From Hyaloraphidium curvatum (taxonomy: Eukaryota > Monoblepharomycota > Hyaloraphidiomycetes > Hyaloraphidiales > Hyaloraphidiaceae), in assembly GCA_025558095.1 (NCBI GenBank), contig JAIVFI010000024.1, positions 496,001 to 560,000 on the forward strand: a DNA stretch of 64,000 bases, read 5' to 3'. The notes below the pieces were generated by a model that was not told the origin of the DNA, ran no database searches, and saw nothing but the letters and a program-made list of their open reading frames with translations. How positions within the stretch are numbered: position 1 is the stretch's first letter; the number at the start of each line of letters is the position of its first letter. Below, one piece after another: positions 13,101-24,129 of this stretch. The translations under genes were made by a program, and so were the position numbers.

Positions 13101-16100
13101 CTGAAGCTTCTCTAATGCGCTTCGCATAGGGCCTGGAGACCGCGGTCAAGGACCTGAAGCTTCCCGATGCGCCGGCGCTGGATGCCGTTGTCGAGGAGGT
13201 CGTTGGCGAGGTCGACGTGCCTCTCAAGGCCCCCGAGATCAGCACCGCGGCTCCCCAGGTGCCCAACATCGATGCGGCGCTTCCTGACGCGCCCAAGCTC
13301 GACGCTGCGCTTCCGACCCTCGCTGCCGCCGGGCCGGCGGTCGAGGGCGTGCTCCCGAAGGGCGAGCTCACGCTGCCGGAAATCCCCGGCGTGGACCTCA
13401 AGGGAGTCGAGGCCGCCCTCGGCGACCTGAAAGCCGCGATCCCCGAGGCCGAGCTGGGCAAGCTGGAAGCTGCGCTGAAGGACATTGGCAAACCCGACTT
13501 CAAGCTGCCCGAGATCGCCGGCGTGGACCTGAAGGTGTGGTTGCCCAATAGCTTCGCTGAAGCTTCTCTAATGCGCTTCGCATAGGGCCTGGAGACCGCG
13601 GTCAAGGACCTGAAGCTTCCCGATGCGCCGGCGCTGGATGCCGTTGTCGAGGAGGTCGTTGGCGAGGTCGACGTGCCTCTCAAGGCCCCCGAGATCAGCA
13701 CCGCGGCTCCCCAGGTGCCCAAGATCGATGCGGCGCTTCCTGACGCGCCCAAGCTCGACGCTGCGCTTCCGACCCTCGCTGCCGCCGGGCCGGCGGTCGA
13801 GGGCGTGCTCCCGAAGGGCGAGCTCACGCTGCCGGAAATCCCCGGCGTGGACCTCAAGGGAGTCGAGGCCGCCCTCGGCGACCTGAAAGCCGCGATCCCC
13901 GAGGCCGAGCTGGGCAAGCTGGAAGCTGCGCTGAAGGACATTGGCAAACCCGACTTCAAGCTGCCCGAGATCGCCGGCGTGGACCTGAAGGTGTGGTTGC
14001 CCAATAGCTTCGCTGAAGCTTCTCTAATGCGCTTCGCATAGGGCCTGGAGACCGCGGTCAAGGACCTGAAGCTTCCCGATGCGCCGGCGCTGGATGCCGT
14101 TGTCGAGGAGGTCGTTGGCGAGGTCGACGTGCCTCTCAAGGCCCCCGAGATCAGCACTGCGGCTCCCCAGGTGCCCAAGATCGATGCGGCGCTTCCTGAC
14201 GCGCCCAAGCTCGACGCTGCGCTTCCGACCCTCGCTGCCGCCGGGCCGGCGGTCGAGGGCGTGCTCCCGAAGGGCGAGCTCACGCTGCCGGAAATCCCCG
14301 GCGTGGACCTCAAGGGAGTCGAGGCCGCCCTCGGCGACCTGAAAGCCGCGATCCCCGAGGCCGAGCTGGGCAAGCTGGAAGCTGCGCTGAAAGACATTGG
14401 CAAACCCGACTTCAAGCTGCCCGAGATCGCCGGCGTGGACCTGAAGGTGTGTCACACCACTAGCATGCAGAACACCGCGCCTAACTGTTGCGCTCGTTGC
14501 AGGGGCTTGAGGCTGCCGTCAAGGATGTGAAGCTGCCGGAGCTGGCGGTGCCGTCGCTGGACGCGCCTTCGATCTCGGCCTCGCTGCCCGACGCGCCCAA
14601 ACTCGATGCCACGCTGCCCGATGTGCCAAAACTCGACGCTGCGCTTCCTGATGCGCCCAAGCTCGACGCTGCGCTTCCGACCCTCGCTGCCGCCGTGCCG
14701 GCGGTCGAGGGCGTGCTCCCGAAGGGCGAGCTCACGCTGCCGCAAATCCCCGGCGTGGACCTCAAGGGAGTCGAGGCCGCCCTCGGCGACCTGAAAGCCG
14801 CGATCCCCGAGGCCGAGCTGGGCAAGCTGGAAGCTGCGCTGAAGGACATTGGCAAACCCGACTTCAAGCTGCCCGAGATCGCCGGCGTGGACCTGAAGGT
14901 GTGGTTGCCCAATAGCTTCGCTGAAGCTTCTCTAATGCGCTTCGCATAGGGCCTGGAGACCGCGGTCAAGGACCTGAAGCTTCCCGATGCGCCGGCGCTG
15001 GATGCCGTTGTCGAGGAGGTCGTTGGCGAGGTCGACGTGCCTCTCAAGGCCCCCGAGATCAGCACCGCGGCTCCCCAGGTGCCCAAGATCGATGCGGCGC
15101 TTCCTGGCGCGCCCAAGCTTGAAGCCGCGCTGCCGGACGTGCCAAAGCTCGACGCCGCGCTGCCCGACGCGCCCAAACTCGATGCCGCGCTGCCCGATGT
15201 GCCAAAACTCGACGCTGCGCTTCCTGATGCGCCCAAGCTCGACGCTGCGCTTCCGACCCTCGCTGCCGCCGTGCCGGCGGTCGAGGGCGTGCTCCCGAAG
15301 GGCGAGCTCACGCTGCCGCAAATCCCCGGCGTGGACCTCAAGGGAGTCGAGGCCGCCCTCGGCGACCTGAAAGCCGCGATCCCCGAGGCCGAGCTGGGCA
15401 AGCTGGAAGCTGCGCTGAAGGACATTGGCAAACCCGACTTCAAGCTGCCCGAGATCGCCGGCGTGGACCTGAAGGTGTGTCACACCACTAGCATGCAGAA
15501 CACCGCGCCTAACTGTTGCGCTCGTTGCAGGGGCTTGAGGCTGCCGTCAAGGATGTGAAGCTGCCGGAGCTGGCGGTGCCGTCGCTGGACGCGCCTTCGA
15601 TCTCGGCCTCGCTGCCCGACGCGCCCAAACTCGATGCCGCGCTGCCTGATGTGCCAAAATTCGACGCTGCGCTTCCTGATGCGCCCAAGCTCGACGCTGC
15701 GCTTCCGACCCTCGCTGCCGCCGTGCCGGCGGTCGAGGGCGTGCTCCCGAAGGGCGAGCTCACGCTGCCGCAAATCCCCGGCGTGGACCTCAAGGGAGTC
15801 GAGGCCGCCCTCGGCGACCTGAAAGCCGCGATCCCCGAGGCCGAGCTGGGCAAGCTGGAAGCTGCGCTGAAGGACATTGGCAAACCCGACTTCAAGCTGC
15901 CCGAGATCGCCGGCGTGGACCTGCAGGTGTGGTTGCCCAATAGCTTCGCTGAAGCTTCTCTAATGCGCTTCGCATAGGGCCTGGAGACCGCGGTCAAGGA
16001 CCTGAAGCTTCCCGATGCGCCGGCGCTGGATGCCGTTGTCGAGGAGGTCGTTGGCGAGGTCGACGTGCCTCTCAAGGCCCCCGAGATCAGCACCGCGGCT

Positions 16101-19100
16101 CCCCAGGTGCCCAAGATCGATGCGGCGCTTCCTGACGCGCCCAAGCTTGAAGCCGCGCTGCCGGACGTGCCAAAGCTCGACGCCGCGCTGCCCGACGCGC
16201 CCAAACTCGATGCCGCGCTGCCCGATGTGCCAAAACTCGACGCTGCGCTTCCTGATGCGCCCAAGCTCGACGCTGCGCTTCCGACCCTCGCTGCCGCCGT
16301 GCCGGCGGTCGAGGGCGTGCTCCCGAAGGGCGAGCTCACGCTGCCGCAAATCCCCGGCGTGGACCTCAAGGGAGTCGAGGCCGCCCTCGGCGACCTGAAA
16401 GCCGCGATCCCCGAGGCCGAGCTGGGCAAGCTGGAAGCTGCGCTGAAGGACATTGGCAAACCCGACTTCAAGCTGCCCGAGATCGCCGGCGTGGACCTGA
16501 AGGTGTGTCACACCACTAGCATGCAGAACACCGCGCCTAACTGTTGCGCTCGTTGCAGGGGCTTGAGGCTGCCGTCAAGGATGTGAAGCTGCCGGAGCTG
16601 GCGGTGCCGTCGCTGGACGCGCCTTCGATCTCGGCCTCGCTGCCCGACGCGCCCAAACTCGATGCCGCGCTGCCCGATGTGCCAAAACTCGACGCTGCGC
16701 TTCCTGATGCGCCCAAGCTGGAGGCATCCTTACCCGATGCACCGATTCTTGTGGCCGCGCTTCCCGCGTTGGCCGCTGCCGTGCCCGCTATTGAGGCGGT
16801 CCTTCCGAAGGGCGAGCTCAAGCTCCCCGAGATTCCGGGCGTCGACCTGAAGGGAGTCGAGGCCGCGCTTGGCGAGATCAAGGCCAAGCTGCCCGAGGCC
16901 GACCTGGGAAAACTGGAAGTTGCGCTCAAGGACATAGGGAAGCCAGAGTTCAAGCTCCCTGAAATCCCCGGCGTCGATCTCTCTGTAAGGATTTGGAGCT
17001 GCCATCCAGGTGATGCGTCTTACCGCCTTGTCTTCAGGGTCTTGATGCAGCGGTTAAGGGGGTCACTCTTCCGGAGCTCAAGGCCCCGGAACTTCCGTCG
17101 CTCGACGTCAAGCTGCCTTCCATCGACGCAAAAGTGCCCGACATTAAGGCCGAGCTCCCCTCGCTCGACGCGAAGCTGCCAGAGCTCAAAGCGCCCGAGA
17201 TTCCGTCTATTTCGGCCGCTCTCCCGGACGTCAAGGCCCCCGAGCTGCCCTCTCTCGACGCGAAGCTGCCAGAAATCACGGCCCGAGCGCTGCCTACCAT
17301 TGACGCCACTTTGCCGGAGCTCAAAGCCCCCGAGCTGCCCTCTATCGACGCGAAGCTGCCAGAGCTCAAAGCGCCCGAGATTCCGTCTATTTCGGCCGCT
17401 CTCCCGGACGTCAAGGCCCCAGAGCTGCCCTCTCTCGACGCAAAGCTGCCAGAAATCACGGCCCGAGCGCTGCCTACCATTGACGCCACTTTGCCGGAGC
17501 TCAAAGCCCCCGAGCTGCCCTCTATCGACGCGAAGCTGCCAGAGCTCAAAGCGCCCGAGATTCCGTCTATTTCGGCCGCTCTCCCGGACGTCAAGGCCCC
17601 AGAGCTGCCCTCTCTCGACGCAAAGCTGCCAGAAATCACGGCCCGAGCGCTGCCTACCATTGACGCCACTTTGCCGGAGCTCAAAGCCCCCGAGCTGCCC
17701 TCTATCGACGCGAAGCTGCCGGAGCTCAAAGCGCCCGAGATTCCGTCTATTTCGGCCGCTCTCCCGGACGTCAAGGCCCCGGAGCTGCCCTCTATCGACG
17801 CGAAGCTGCCAGAGCTCAAAGCGCCCGAGATTCCGTCTATTTCGGCCGCTCTCCCGGACGTCAAGGCCGCGGAGCTGCCCTCTATCGACGCGAAGCTGCC
17901 AGAAATCACGGCCCGAGCGCTGCCTACCATTGACGCCACTTTGCCGGAGCTCAAAGCCCCCGAGCTGCCCTCTATCGACGCGAAGCTGCCAGAGCTCAAA
18001 GCGCCCGAGATTCCGTCTATTTCGGCCGCTCTCCCGGACGTCAAGGCCCCGGAGCTGCCCTCTATCGACGCGAAGCTGCCAGAAATCACGGCCCGAGCGC
18101 TGCCTACCATTGACGCCACTTTGCCGGAGCTCAAAGCCCCCGAGCTGCCCTCTATCGACGCGAAGCTGCCGGAGCTCAAAGCGCCCGAGATTCCGTCTAT
18201 TTCGGCCGCTCTCCCGGACGTCAAGGCCCCGGAGCTGCCCTCTATCGACGCGAAGCTGCCAGAGCTCAAAGCGCCCGAGATTCCGTCTATTTCGGCCGCT
18301 CTCCCGGACGTCAAGGCCGCGGAGCTGCCCTCTATCGACGCGAAGCTGCCAGAAATCACGGCCCGAGCGCTGCCTACCATTGACGCCACTTTGCCGGAGC
18401 TCAAAGCCCCCGAGCTGCCCTCTATCGACGCGAAGCTGCCAGAGCTCAAAGCGCCCGAGATTCCGTCTATTTCGGCCGCTCTCCCGGACGTCAAGGCCCC
18501 GGAGCTGCCCTCTATCGACGCGAAGCTGCCAGAAATCACGGCCCGAGCGCTGCCTACCATTGACGCCACTTTGCCGGAGCTCAAAGCCCCCGAGCTGCCC
18601 TCTATCGACGCGAAGCTGCCGGAGCTCAAAGCGCCCGAGATTCCGTCTATTTCGGCCGCTCTCCCGGACGTCAAGGCCCCGGAGCTGCCCTCTATCGACG
18701 CGAAGCTGCCAGAGCTCAAAGCGCCCGAGATTCCGTCTATTTCGGCCGCTCTCCCGGACGTCAAGGCCGCGGAGCTGCCCTCTCTCGACGCGAAGCTGCC
18801 GGAGCTCAAAGCGCCCGAGATTCCGTCTATTTCGGCCGCTCTCCCGGACGTCAAGGCCCCGGAGCTGCCCTCTATCGACGCGAAGCTGCCAGAAATCACG
18901 GCCCGAGCGCTGCCTACCATTGACGCCACTTTGCCGGAGCTCAAAGCCCCGGAGCTGCCCTCTCTCGACGCGAAGCTGCCAGAGCTCAAAGCGCCCGAGA
19001 TTCCGTCTATTTCGGCCGCTCTCCCGGACGTCAAGGCCCCGGAGCTGCCCTCTCTCGACGCGAAGCTGCCAGAGCTCAAAGCGCCCGAGATTCCGTCTAT

Positions 19101-21120
19101 TTCGGCCGCTCTCCCGGACGTCAAGGCTCCGGAGCTGCCCTCTATCGACGCGAAGCTGCCAGAGCTCAAAGCGCCCGAGATTCCGTCTATTTCGGCCGCT
19201 CTCCCGGACGTCAAGGCCGCGGAGCTGCCCTCTCTCGACGCGAAGCTGCCAGAGCTCAAAGCGCCCGAGATTCCGTCTATTTCGGCCGCTCTCCCGGACG
19301 TCAAGGCCCCGGAGCTGCCCTCTCTCGACGCGAAGCTGCCAGAGCTCAAAGCGCCCGAGATTCCGTCTATTTCGGCCGCTCTCCCGGACGTCAAGGCCCC
19401 GGAGCTGCCCTCTATCGACGCGAAGCTGCCAGAGCTCAAAGCGCCCGAGATTCCGTCTATTTCGGCCGCTCTCCCGGACGTCAAGGCCCCGGAGCTGCCC
19501 TCTATCGACGCGAAGCTGCCAGAAATCACGGCCCGAGCGCTGCCTACCATTGACGCCACTTTGCCGGAGCTCAAAGCCCCGGAGCTGCCCTCTCTCGACG
19601 CGAAGCTGCCAGAGCTCAAAGCGCCCGAGATTCCGTCTATTTCGGCCGCTCTCCCGGACGTCAAGGCCCCGGAGCTGCCCTCTATCGACGCAAAGCTCCC
19701 TTCGATCGATGCAGCGTTGCCCGATGTGAACCTGGGCGACGTCAAGCTCCCAGAGATCCCCGGCGTGGAGCTCGCAGGCGTCAAGGCGGCCCTTGGCGAC
19801 CTCAAGCTGAAGATGCCCGAGGCCGACTTTGGCAAGCTCGAGGCGTCGCTCGGCGACATTGGCAAGCCCGGCTTCAAGCTCCCGGAGATCCCCGGGGTCG
19901 ACCTTTCGGTACGTCGTAGTCTCGTGTCGGTTTCGGGCAGGTCTCTGATCACCTCTACTCGCAGGGTCTTGATGCGGAGATCAAGGGTTTGAAGCTGCCG
20001 GAGGTCGCGTTGCCCGCGGTTGCTTTGGACGCGAAGCTACCATCTGTCGATCTCCCTTCGGTCGACGTCAACCTCCCGACCGTGGATGCTTCCCTGCCCA
20101 GCATTTCGGGCGACTTCAAACTCCCCGAAATTCCCGGCGTCGATCTCGGCGGCGTCAACGCGGCCCTCGGCGACCTCAAGATGAAGATGCCGCAAGCGGA
20201 CTTTGACAGCATGTTGGGCTCGCTCAAGGGTATCGGCACCCCGGGATGGAAGCTCCCGAACCTGTCGGCCATGTTCCCGGGCATCGACTTCAAGGTACGC
20301 ATGAACTCATGCCCCGCGCGATCCCTCCCTGACGCTCCGCCGTCCAGCCCCTCGGTGTCGCCGTCGCCGGTGCCCTGGGCGTCGCGGTGAGCACCGACGC
20401 CCCCGTGACGGCAGAGAGCGTGGACCGCCTCCAGGCCGCGGCCCGCTACCGCGTTTTGGCCATGATTGACTTCGCAAGCGCCATCATGCGCGAACGCATG
20501 CCTGCTGCGGTGGGTTGGACATGCATTCGTGACGGACGGAGCGCTGATTCGCATCTTCATGCAGCACAAGCGCTACACGCGCGGGGGCAAGTCGATCTAC
20601 GCCCCGATCGCCTCGGGCGAAGAGCTCCAGCGGAACGCAGGGCAAGACTTTGTCGCCTCGTTCCGTGCGGAAAACCTGGATCGGAAGGACTTCCTAGGCA
20701 AGAGCGATCCGTACCTCCGCGTCCTGCGCCCGACGCGCGAGGGCGGCCTCATCCCGATCGCCGACACCGAGGTCGTGCCCAAGGAGCTGAACCCCAAGTG
20801 GAAGCCGCTCGCGCTGCACGTCGACGCCCTGTGCCGTGGTGACATGGACGTGCCCCTCCTGTTCGAAGTCTGGGATTCAGATCAGGGGAGCGATGATGAC
20901 TTTATCGGTTTCGCCGAGGCGAGCGTCAACGACCTCATCAAGGCCGCAGGCGGGCGGGTCAAGTTCCCGCTTATCAACCCGTCGCTCGCAAAGAGCAAGA
21001 AGAACTACGTGGACTCCGGGAAGCTGATCGTGAGTGGGACCGCGCTCGCGCCCCCTGCGGTATCTGATCCCCCCGATCGCGCAGCTGGACACGTACAGCA
21101 TCACTCAGAAATCCGGGTAG
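7143..21120 (+). CDS. Giant repeat protein: two Kre9/KNH-like domains, Ala/Pro repeats, copine-type C2 domain
   Basis: My model has 24 exons and 4251 aa: 7143-7398, 7448-8005, 8059-8442, 8496-9562, 9619-9694, 9751-9980, 10037-11134, 11186-11710, six 405-nt exons from 11762 to 14446, 14503-14898, 14950-15474, 15531-15926, 15978-16502, 16559-16984, 17038-19908, 19965-20294, 20348-20509, 20565-21029 and 21085-21120. All junction phases agree. Residues 1-85 are an Ala/Glu helix. Exons 2 and 3 each hold a KNH-like beta-sandwich (e.g. VEVAWTGTGL, IKVRWSSSNV). Exon 4 is acidic with repeated LPxW motifs, and exon 7 is Ala/Glu-rich and probably helical. Exons 8-19 are GVDLKGVEAALGDLK-type repeats, and exon 20 is 15-residue repeats. 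Exon 23 is a copine C2B domain (GKSDPYLRV, DTEVVPKELNPKWKP, KKNYVDSGKLI) that finishes in exon 24. No signal peptide or TM is visible, which is odd for KNH domains, and no copine vWA domain follows. Its function is unknown; a calcium-regulated cytoplasmic or cortical scaffold is conceivable. Confidence 0.8.
11135..16558 (+). repeat. Tandem exon-plus-intron array inside the giant gene
   Basis: The same exon module recurs twelve times with its intron. Type A introns are 51 nt and near-identical, at 11135, 11711, 12167, 12623, 13079, 13535, 13991, 14899 and 15927. Type B introns are 56 nt and look identical, at 14447, 15475 and 16503. Six successive units are exactly 456 bp (405 exon + 51 intron). 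Exon sizes 396, 405 and 525 differ mainly in the number of 30-bp units coding for LPDAPKLDAA-type decapeptides. Introns are as conserved as exons, so the array grew by recent duplication of genomic DNA. Confidence 0.95.
14447..16502 (+). repeat. Higher-order 1028-bp repeat, two copies
   Basis: Intron B (56) + exon 396 + intron A (51) + exon 525 make a 1028-bp block that occurs at 14447-15474 and again at 15475-16502. Only scattered substitutions separate the copies, for example a Lys-to-Gln codon change just before 15927 and a Gly codon near 15105 where the second copy has Asp. A third copy begins at 16503 but diverges after about 200 bp. Confidence 0.9.
17134..19690 (+). repeat. 45-bp (15-residue) coding tandem repeat, about 56 units
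   Basis: The bulk of the 2871-nt exon 20 is built of 15-residue units of the form LP-acidic-hydrophobic-K/T-A-P-E-x-P-S-I/L-S/D-A-x (e.g. LPELKAPEIPSISAA). They are arranged in 90-bp pairs and 180-bp quartets. The quartets carry one variant unit, LPEITARALPTIDAT. Copies differ mostly at synonymous positions and at I/L. The regular Pro spacing suggests an extended or beta-rich rod. Confidence 0.95.
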
Positions 21121-21596
21121 AGTAACGTAACTGTCGTATGCTATGGCGTGTAGACAACCAAACTGCGTCGCAATCTATTGTTCTGCTGTCGTTCAATCGT
21201 GGCAGGTGACCCAGAGACGGGCTGTGCACGTAAAGTTACGGTCCAAGCTTTCCTGCTACTCGAAGGCCGTCTGATCGCATCAATCGCGATCAGGTTCTCA
21301 CGCTTTTGTCGCCCAACGGTGACTGGTGTGATCGGTGGCGAAGAGGATTGGGGTATGGGAGTCACGGACCTGCATTGGCATCTGAGCGGCACCGGACCCC
21401 CGGAAAGTGAGACTAGGGTTATCAATTGGCAGATGTACGTGGTCCATGCCACCGTGCAAGCATCACGGAACGCGCGCATCGAGCCGAGATAGCAATGGTG
21501 GGTGGCTGTGTGGCCTCACCTCCACCCGAGTTCAGCCGGAACCGAAGCCCGCGTGACCTCGGACACACCATTCGAAGCTGCTCACCGCCTGCAAAC
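21121..21596. other. Intergenic spacer downstream of the giant gene
   Basis: About 475 bp between the giant gene's stop and the next ATG. No convincing coding frame, repeat or RNA gene is visible. It probably holds the 3' end of one gene and the promoter of the next. Confidence 0.4.
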
Positions 21597-22332
21597 ATGA
21601 CCCGGCTCGCCTCCGCATTCCGGGCGGCGCTTGCGCCGACGTGCGCCGCCCGCTCAGCCGGCCTCGCGCGCGTCCGCGCTCCCCGCGTCGCTGTTGCGGC
21701 CCGCGCGATCGCGTCGTCCGCCGCCGCGCGCGCGCCGAGCCCCGCGGCGCGCCCGCTGCCGCCGCCGGCCGAGCTGCTGCACTCATTCGACGAGGACCTC
21801 TCCGCGCTGTTCGACCGCGACGGCCGCGGCGCTGGCGAGGCGCTGGCAGCCGAGCCCTTCGCCGCAGACTTCTTCTTCGACCAGCCGCAGCTGGACGACG
21901 CCTCGGAGGAGGAGGCGCTGCGAGCCGTGCTGGAGGGAGGTCGGTGGTTTCATCTCCTTCGCCGGGGCCTTGTTTGACGCCCGATCGCAGAGTACAAGCG
22001 CCACCTGTACCAGAGCCGCCGCACGTCGCCCACGCTCGGCTCGATGGGCGACTACGTGCAGCTCTTCGAGGAGGCCAACCCGCCGGAGCTCGCGCCGTAC
22101 TACAAGCGCCGACTACAAGCGCCGGCTTTCAGCACCACGACGTCGGTGTTCGAGGGCATGGACGAGGAGGCCAACCCGCCTGAGATGTCTCCCGGTGAGC
22201 ACCTCCGGCGGCCCGGCTCTTCGGTGGCGGTCGCTGACGGCCCGCATGCCCCTCCCAGAGTTCAAGCGCAACCTGAAGGAGCACGCCCGCCCGCTCCTCG
22301 AGCGCCTCGTCATCCCCGGCGGGTCCAGCTAG
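21597..22332 (+). CDS. Small protein with mitochondrial-type presequence
   Basis: Exons 21597-21939, 21991-22194 and 22259-22332 join in phase 1 at both junctions, giving 206 aa ending in VIPGGSS. The first 45 residues are rich in Arg and Ala with no acidic residues, which is typical of a mitochondrial targeting peptide. The mature part is acidic and carries the motif EEANPPE twice, flanking a stretch with YYKRRLQAP. I do not recognise the family. Its targeting is inferred from composition only. Confidence 0.65.
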
Positions 22333-22756
22333 GCGCTGGCCGCCCGGCACCCGCCAGCACTGTAGATACCGCTCGATTGCCAACCGTGTGGCCCGCGTGA
22401 CGGCCGGAACTGTGTATTGCCATCGTATGTTGTTGTGATTCCTGGCGCGATTGTGTGCGAGTGAGGGGACAGGCGATCTTGGATGGGAATGAATGCTGTC
22501 TGCTTGAAGTGATTTGAATTGATTGGTGTTGCTACATCCTCACGATCTCGCTCTGGGGCCGATGCCTCATCAATACCTCTCTCGCACACTGTCCGCTCGT
22601 ATTCGTCCATCACTCAACAGGATGGCCTTCCACATCATCCAATCCTTCTTCAATATCGGTTGCTGCCGCACTGCCCGAGAAGCCGCGTTATCCTGGGGTT
22701 AAATCATCGCGTTGCGCGAGCTCACCATGCTGTCGATGGTCCGCATGCTGCGCATG
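22333..22756. other. Spacer between convergent genes
   Basis: About 420 bp between two converging genes. It should contain both 3' ends. Nothing else is seen. Confidence 0.4.
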
Positions 22757-23869
22757 CTACTCGCTAGCACTCGTCGCCATCGCTTCCTTGGTGGCGCGCG
22801 GCGGGGACCTGGCCTTGATGGGGTTCTGCAAGTCCGGCAGCAGCCTCCGAAGCTTGTTGAAGTCCCCACCCCACATCGTGATATAGGGCTCTCCGTCCTG
22901 CATCCGCACGAGCTCCACTCGGGCGGGTGGCTCGTGGAGGCGCCCGAGCAGGTCCCAGATCGTTTCGCGCCAGAAGCTATCGGGGAGCCCGGCGTCTTCG
23001 CAGCCACGGATCCGGATGCACTGCGGGGCAAACCTGGGGGTGCCGACGGCCGCCTCGAGCTGGTTGGGGTAGATCTCCACGCGCGCAACACGGAAGAACT
23101 GCAAGACACTGGCGAGGCGCGGATGTCCGTGGAGATCGGCAAGCCTTTCCACGTCGCCCGACTCGATCGGCCATTCGAACCCTTTGGGCGAGGTGAAGCG
23201 GAGAGCTTCAAGGCCCGGAAACATGGCATCTACTCGTACCAGAATTCCTTCATGTTCAAGGGGTGCACACCCAGGGTTTCGACCTTCAAGCACTTGACCT
23301 GAGGCACAATGGGCCTCAGGGGGTGGCTGAAGGCATGGAAGTTCGACAGCGAAATGGTGACTTCTTCGGGGTCCGGCCCCGCGTGCGAAAGGAGGCGGCA
23401 CAGATGCCAGTCGTTGTCCCGCAGTGCGCTGTCCGGGCCACGAGACATCGAGGGCTGCGCCATATAGCAACCGCGACTGCCTTGAGCTGCGGCATGAACC
23501 TGATTCCGATCTTGATGAGGGGTTCCTCGTACAAGAACGACAAGTCGCAGCGGAGATCGAGGCTTCGAACGTGTGCGAACCTGCCCTCCGGGGCCATGGT
23601 CCTCACTTCGTTCTCCCACGAGGAAGGCTTCCGCCAGACTTCTTGGATCGCCAGCTCATTCATCAGAGCCGGCATCCCGGCCTCGTAGGTAACATTGCTG
23701 CAGCGCACGAACTTCGCAAGAGTGCCCCGGAGGCGGGCCGCGGCGAGCTGCTCGGCAACGGCCGTGAGGACCTTGGGGGGGGGGGCGCGAGTGATGCAAC
23801 GGAGGGCGAGCCGGCAGCAGCACTTTCGGGCGGCAGGATGGCGGGGCCGACAACAAGAGACGCTTCCAT
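22757..23869 (-). CDS. F-box/LRR-like protein with disrupted reading frame
   Basis: Translation from the ATG at 23869-23867 runs into a run of 11 C (G on the + strand, near 23775-23785). One extra C would join it smoothly to a frame reading KVLTAVAEQLAAARLR and then LRR-like segments (VRSLDLRCDL, MPQLKAVAVAI). A second frame change lies near 23460. It is explained only by a non-canonical 32-nt GC-AG intron or another indel. A normal 41-nt intron near 23270-23230 then joins KCLKVETL to DAMFPGLEALRF, and the frame continues to the stop at 22757. The repeated LxxLxL pattern and the N-terminal helix suggest an F-box/LRR ubiquitin-ligase adaptor. The gene is either a pseudogene or carries sequencing errors in homopolymers. 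Confidence 0.5.
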
Positions 23870-24129
23870 CGTCGTGTGGTGCCAGTGAACGAGAGAGCGG
23901 CAGAAACGGCGGGGGGTCCTCCGAATGGTTGCTCCGGTGAATGTGATGGCAGGTCGGGCGGCTCTAGTACCATGTACAGACCAAACCAAAATGTCGTGCG
24001 ACTCCCGGTCGGGCACGAAAACCGCGAGCAGATCGGGAGACTACCCTTCAATAATGCCGTTTCATAGGAGACCGCCTCACGTCTATTCAACAAAGAACCT
24101 CCGATGCTTCAGATTTCAATCATCGCCCA

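Noticed and set aside
10033-14415. A 1460-codon minus-strand open frame over the giant gene's array
   Set aside because: It is the antisense of a repeat whose codon pattern lacks stops on both strands. It translates to Ser/Gly/Ala low complexity and runs straight through the introns, and the plus strand has splice sites and recognisable domains on both sides.
10801-16600. CRISPR-like appearance of regularly spaced near-identical blocks
   Set aside because: Units are 456 bp and coding, spacers are not unique, and the genome is eukaryotic.
17034-19952. A 972-codon minus-strand open frame and a long Arg/Ser/Cys-rich plus-strand frame over exon 20
   Set aside because: Both are shadow frames of the 45-bp repeat. 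The chosen frame matches the flanking exons in phase and continues the same protein.
23765-23785. Poly-G run as a possible G-quadruplex regulatory site
   Set aside because: It is a single uninterrupted run inside a coding frame. The simpler reading is a homopolymer indel site.
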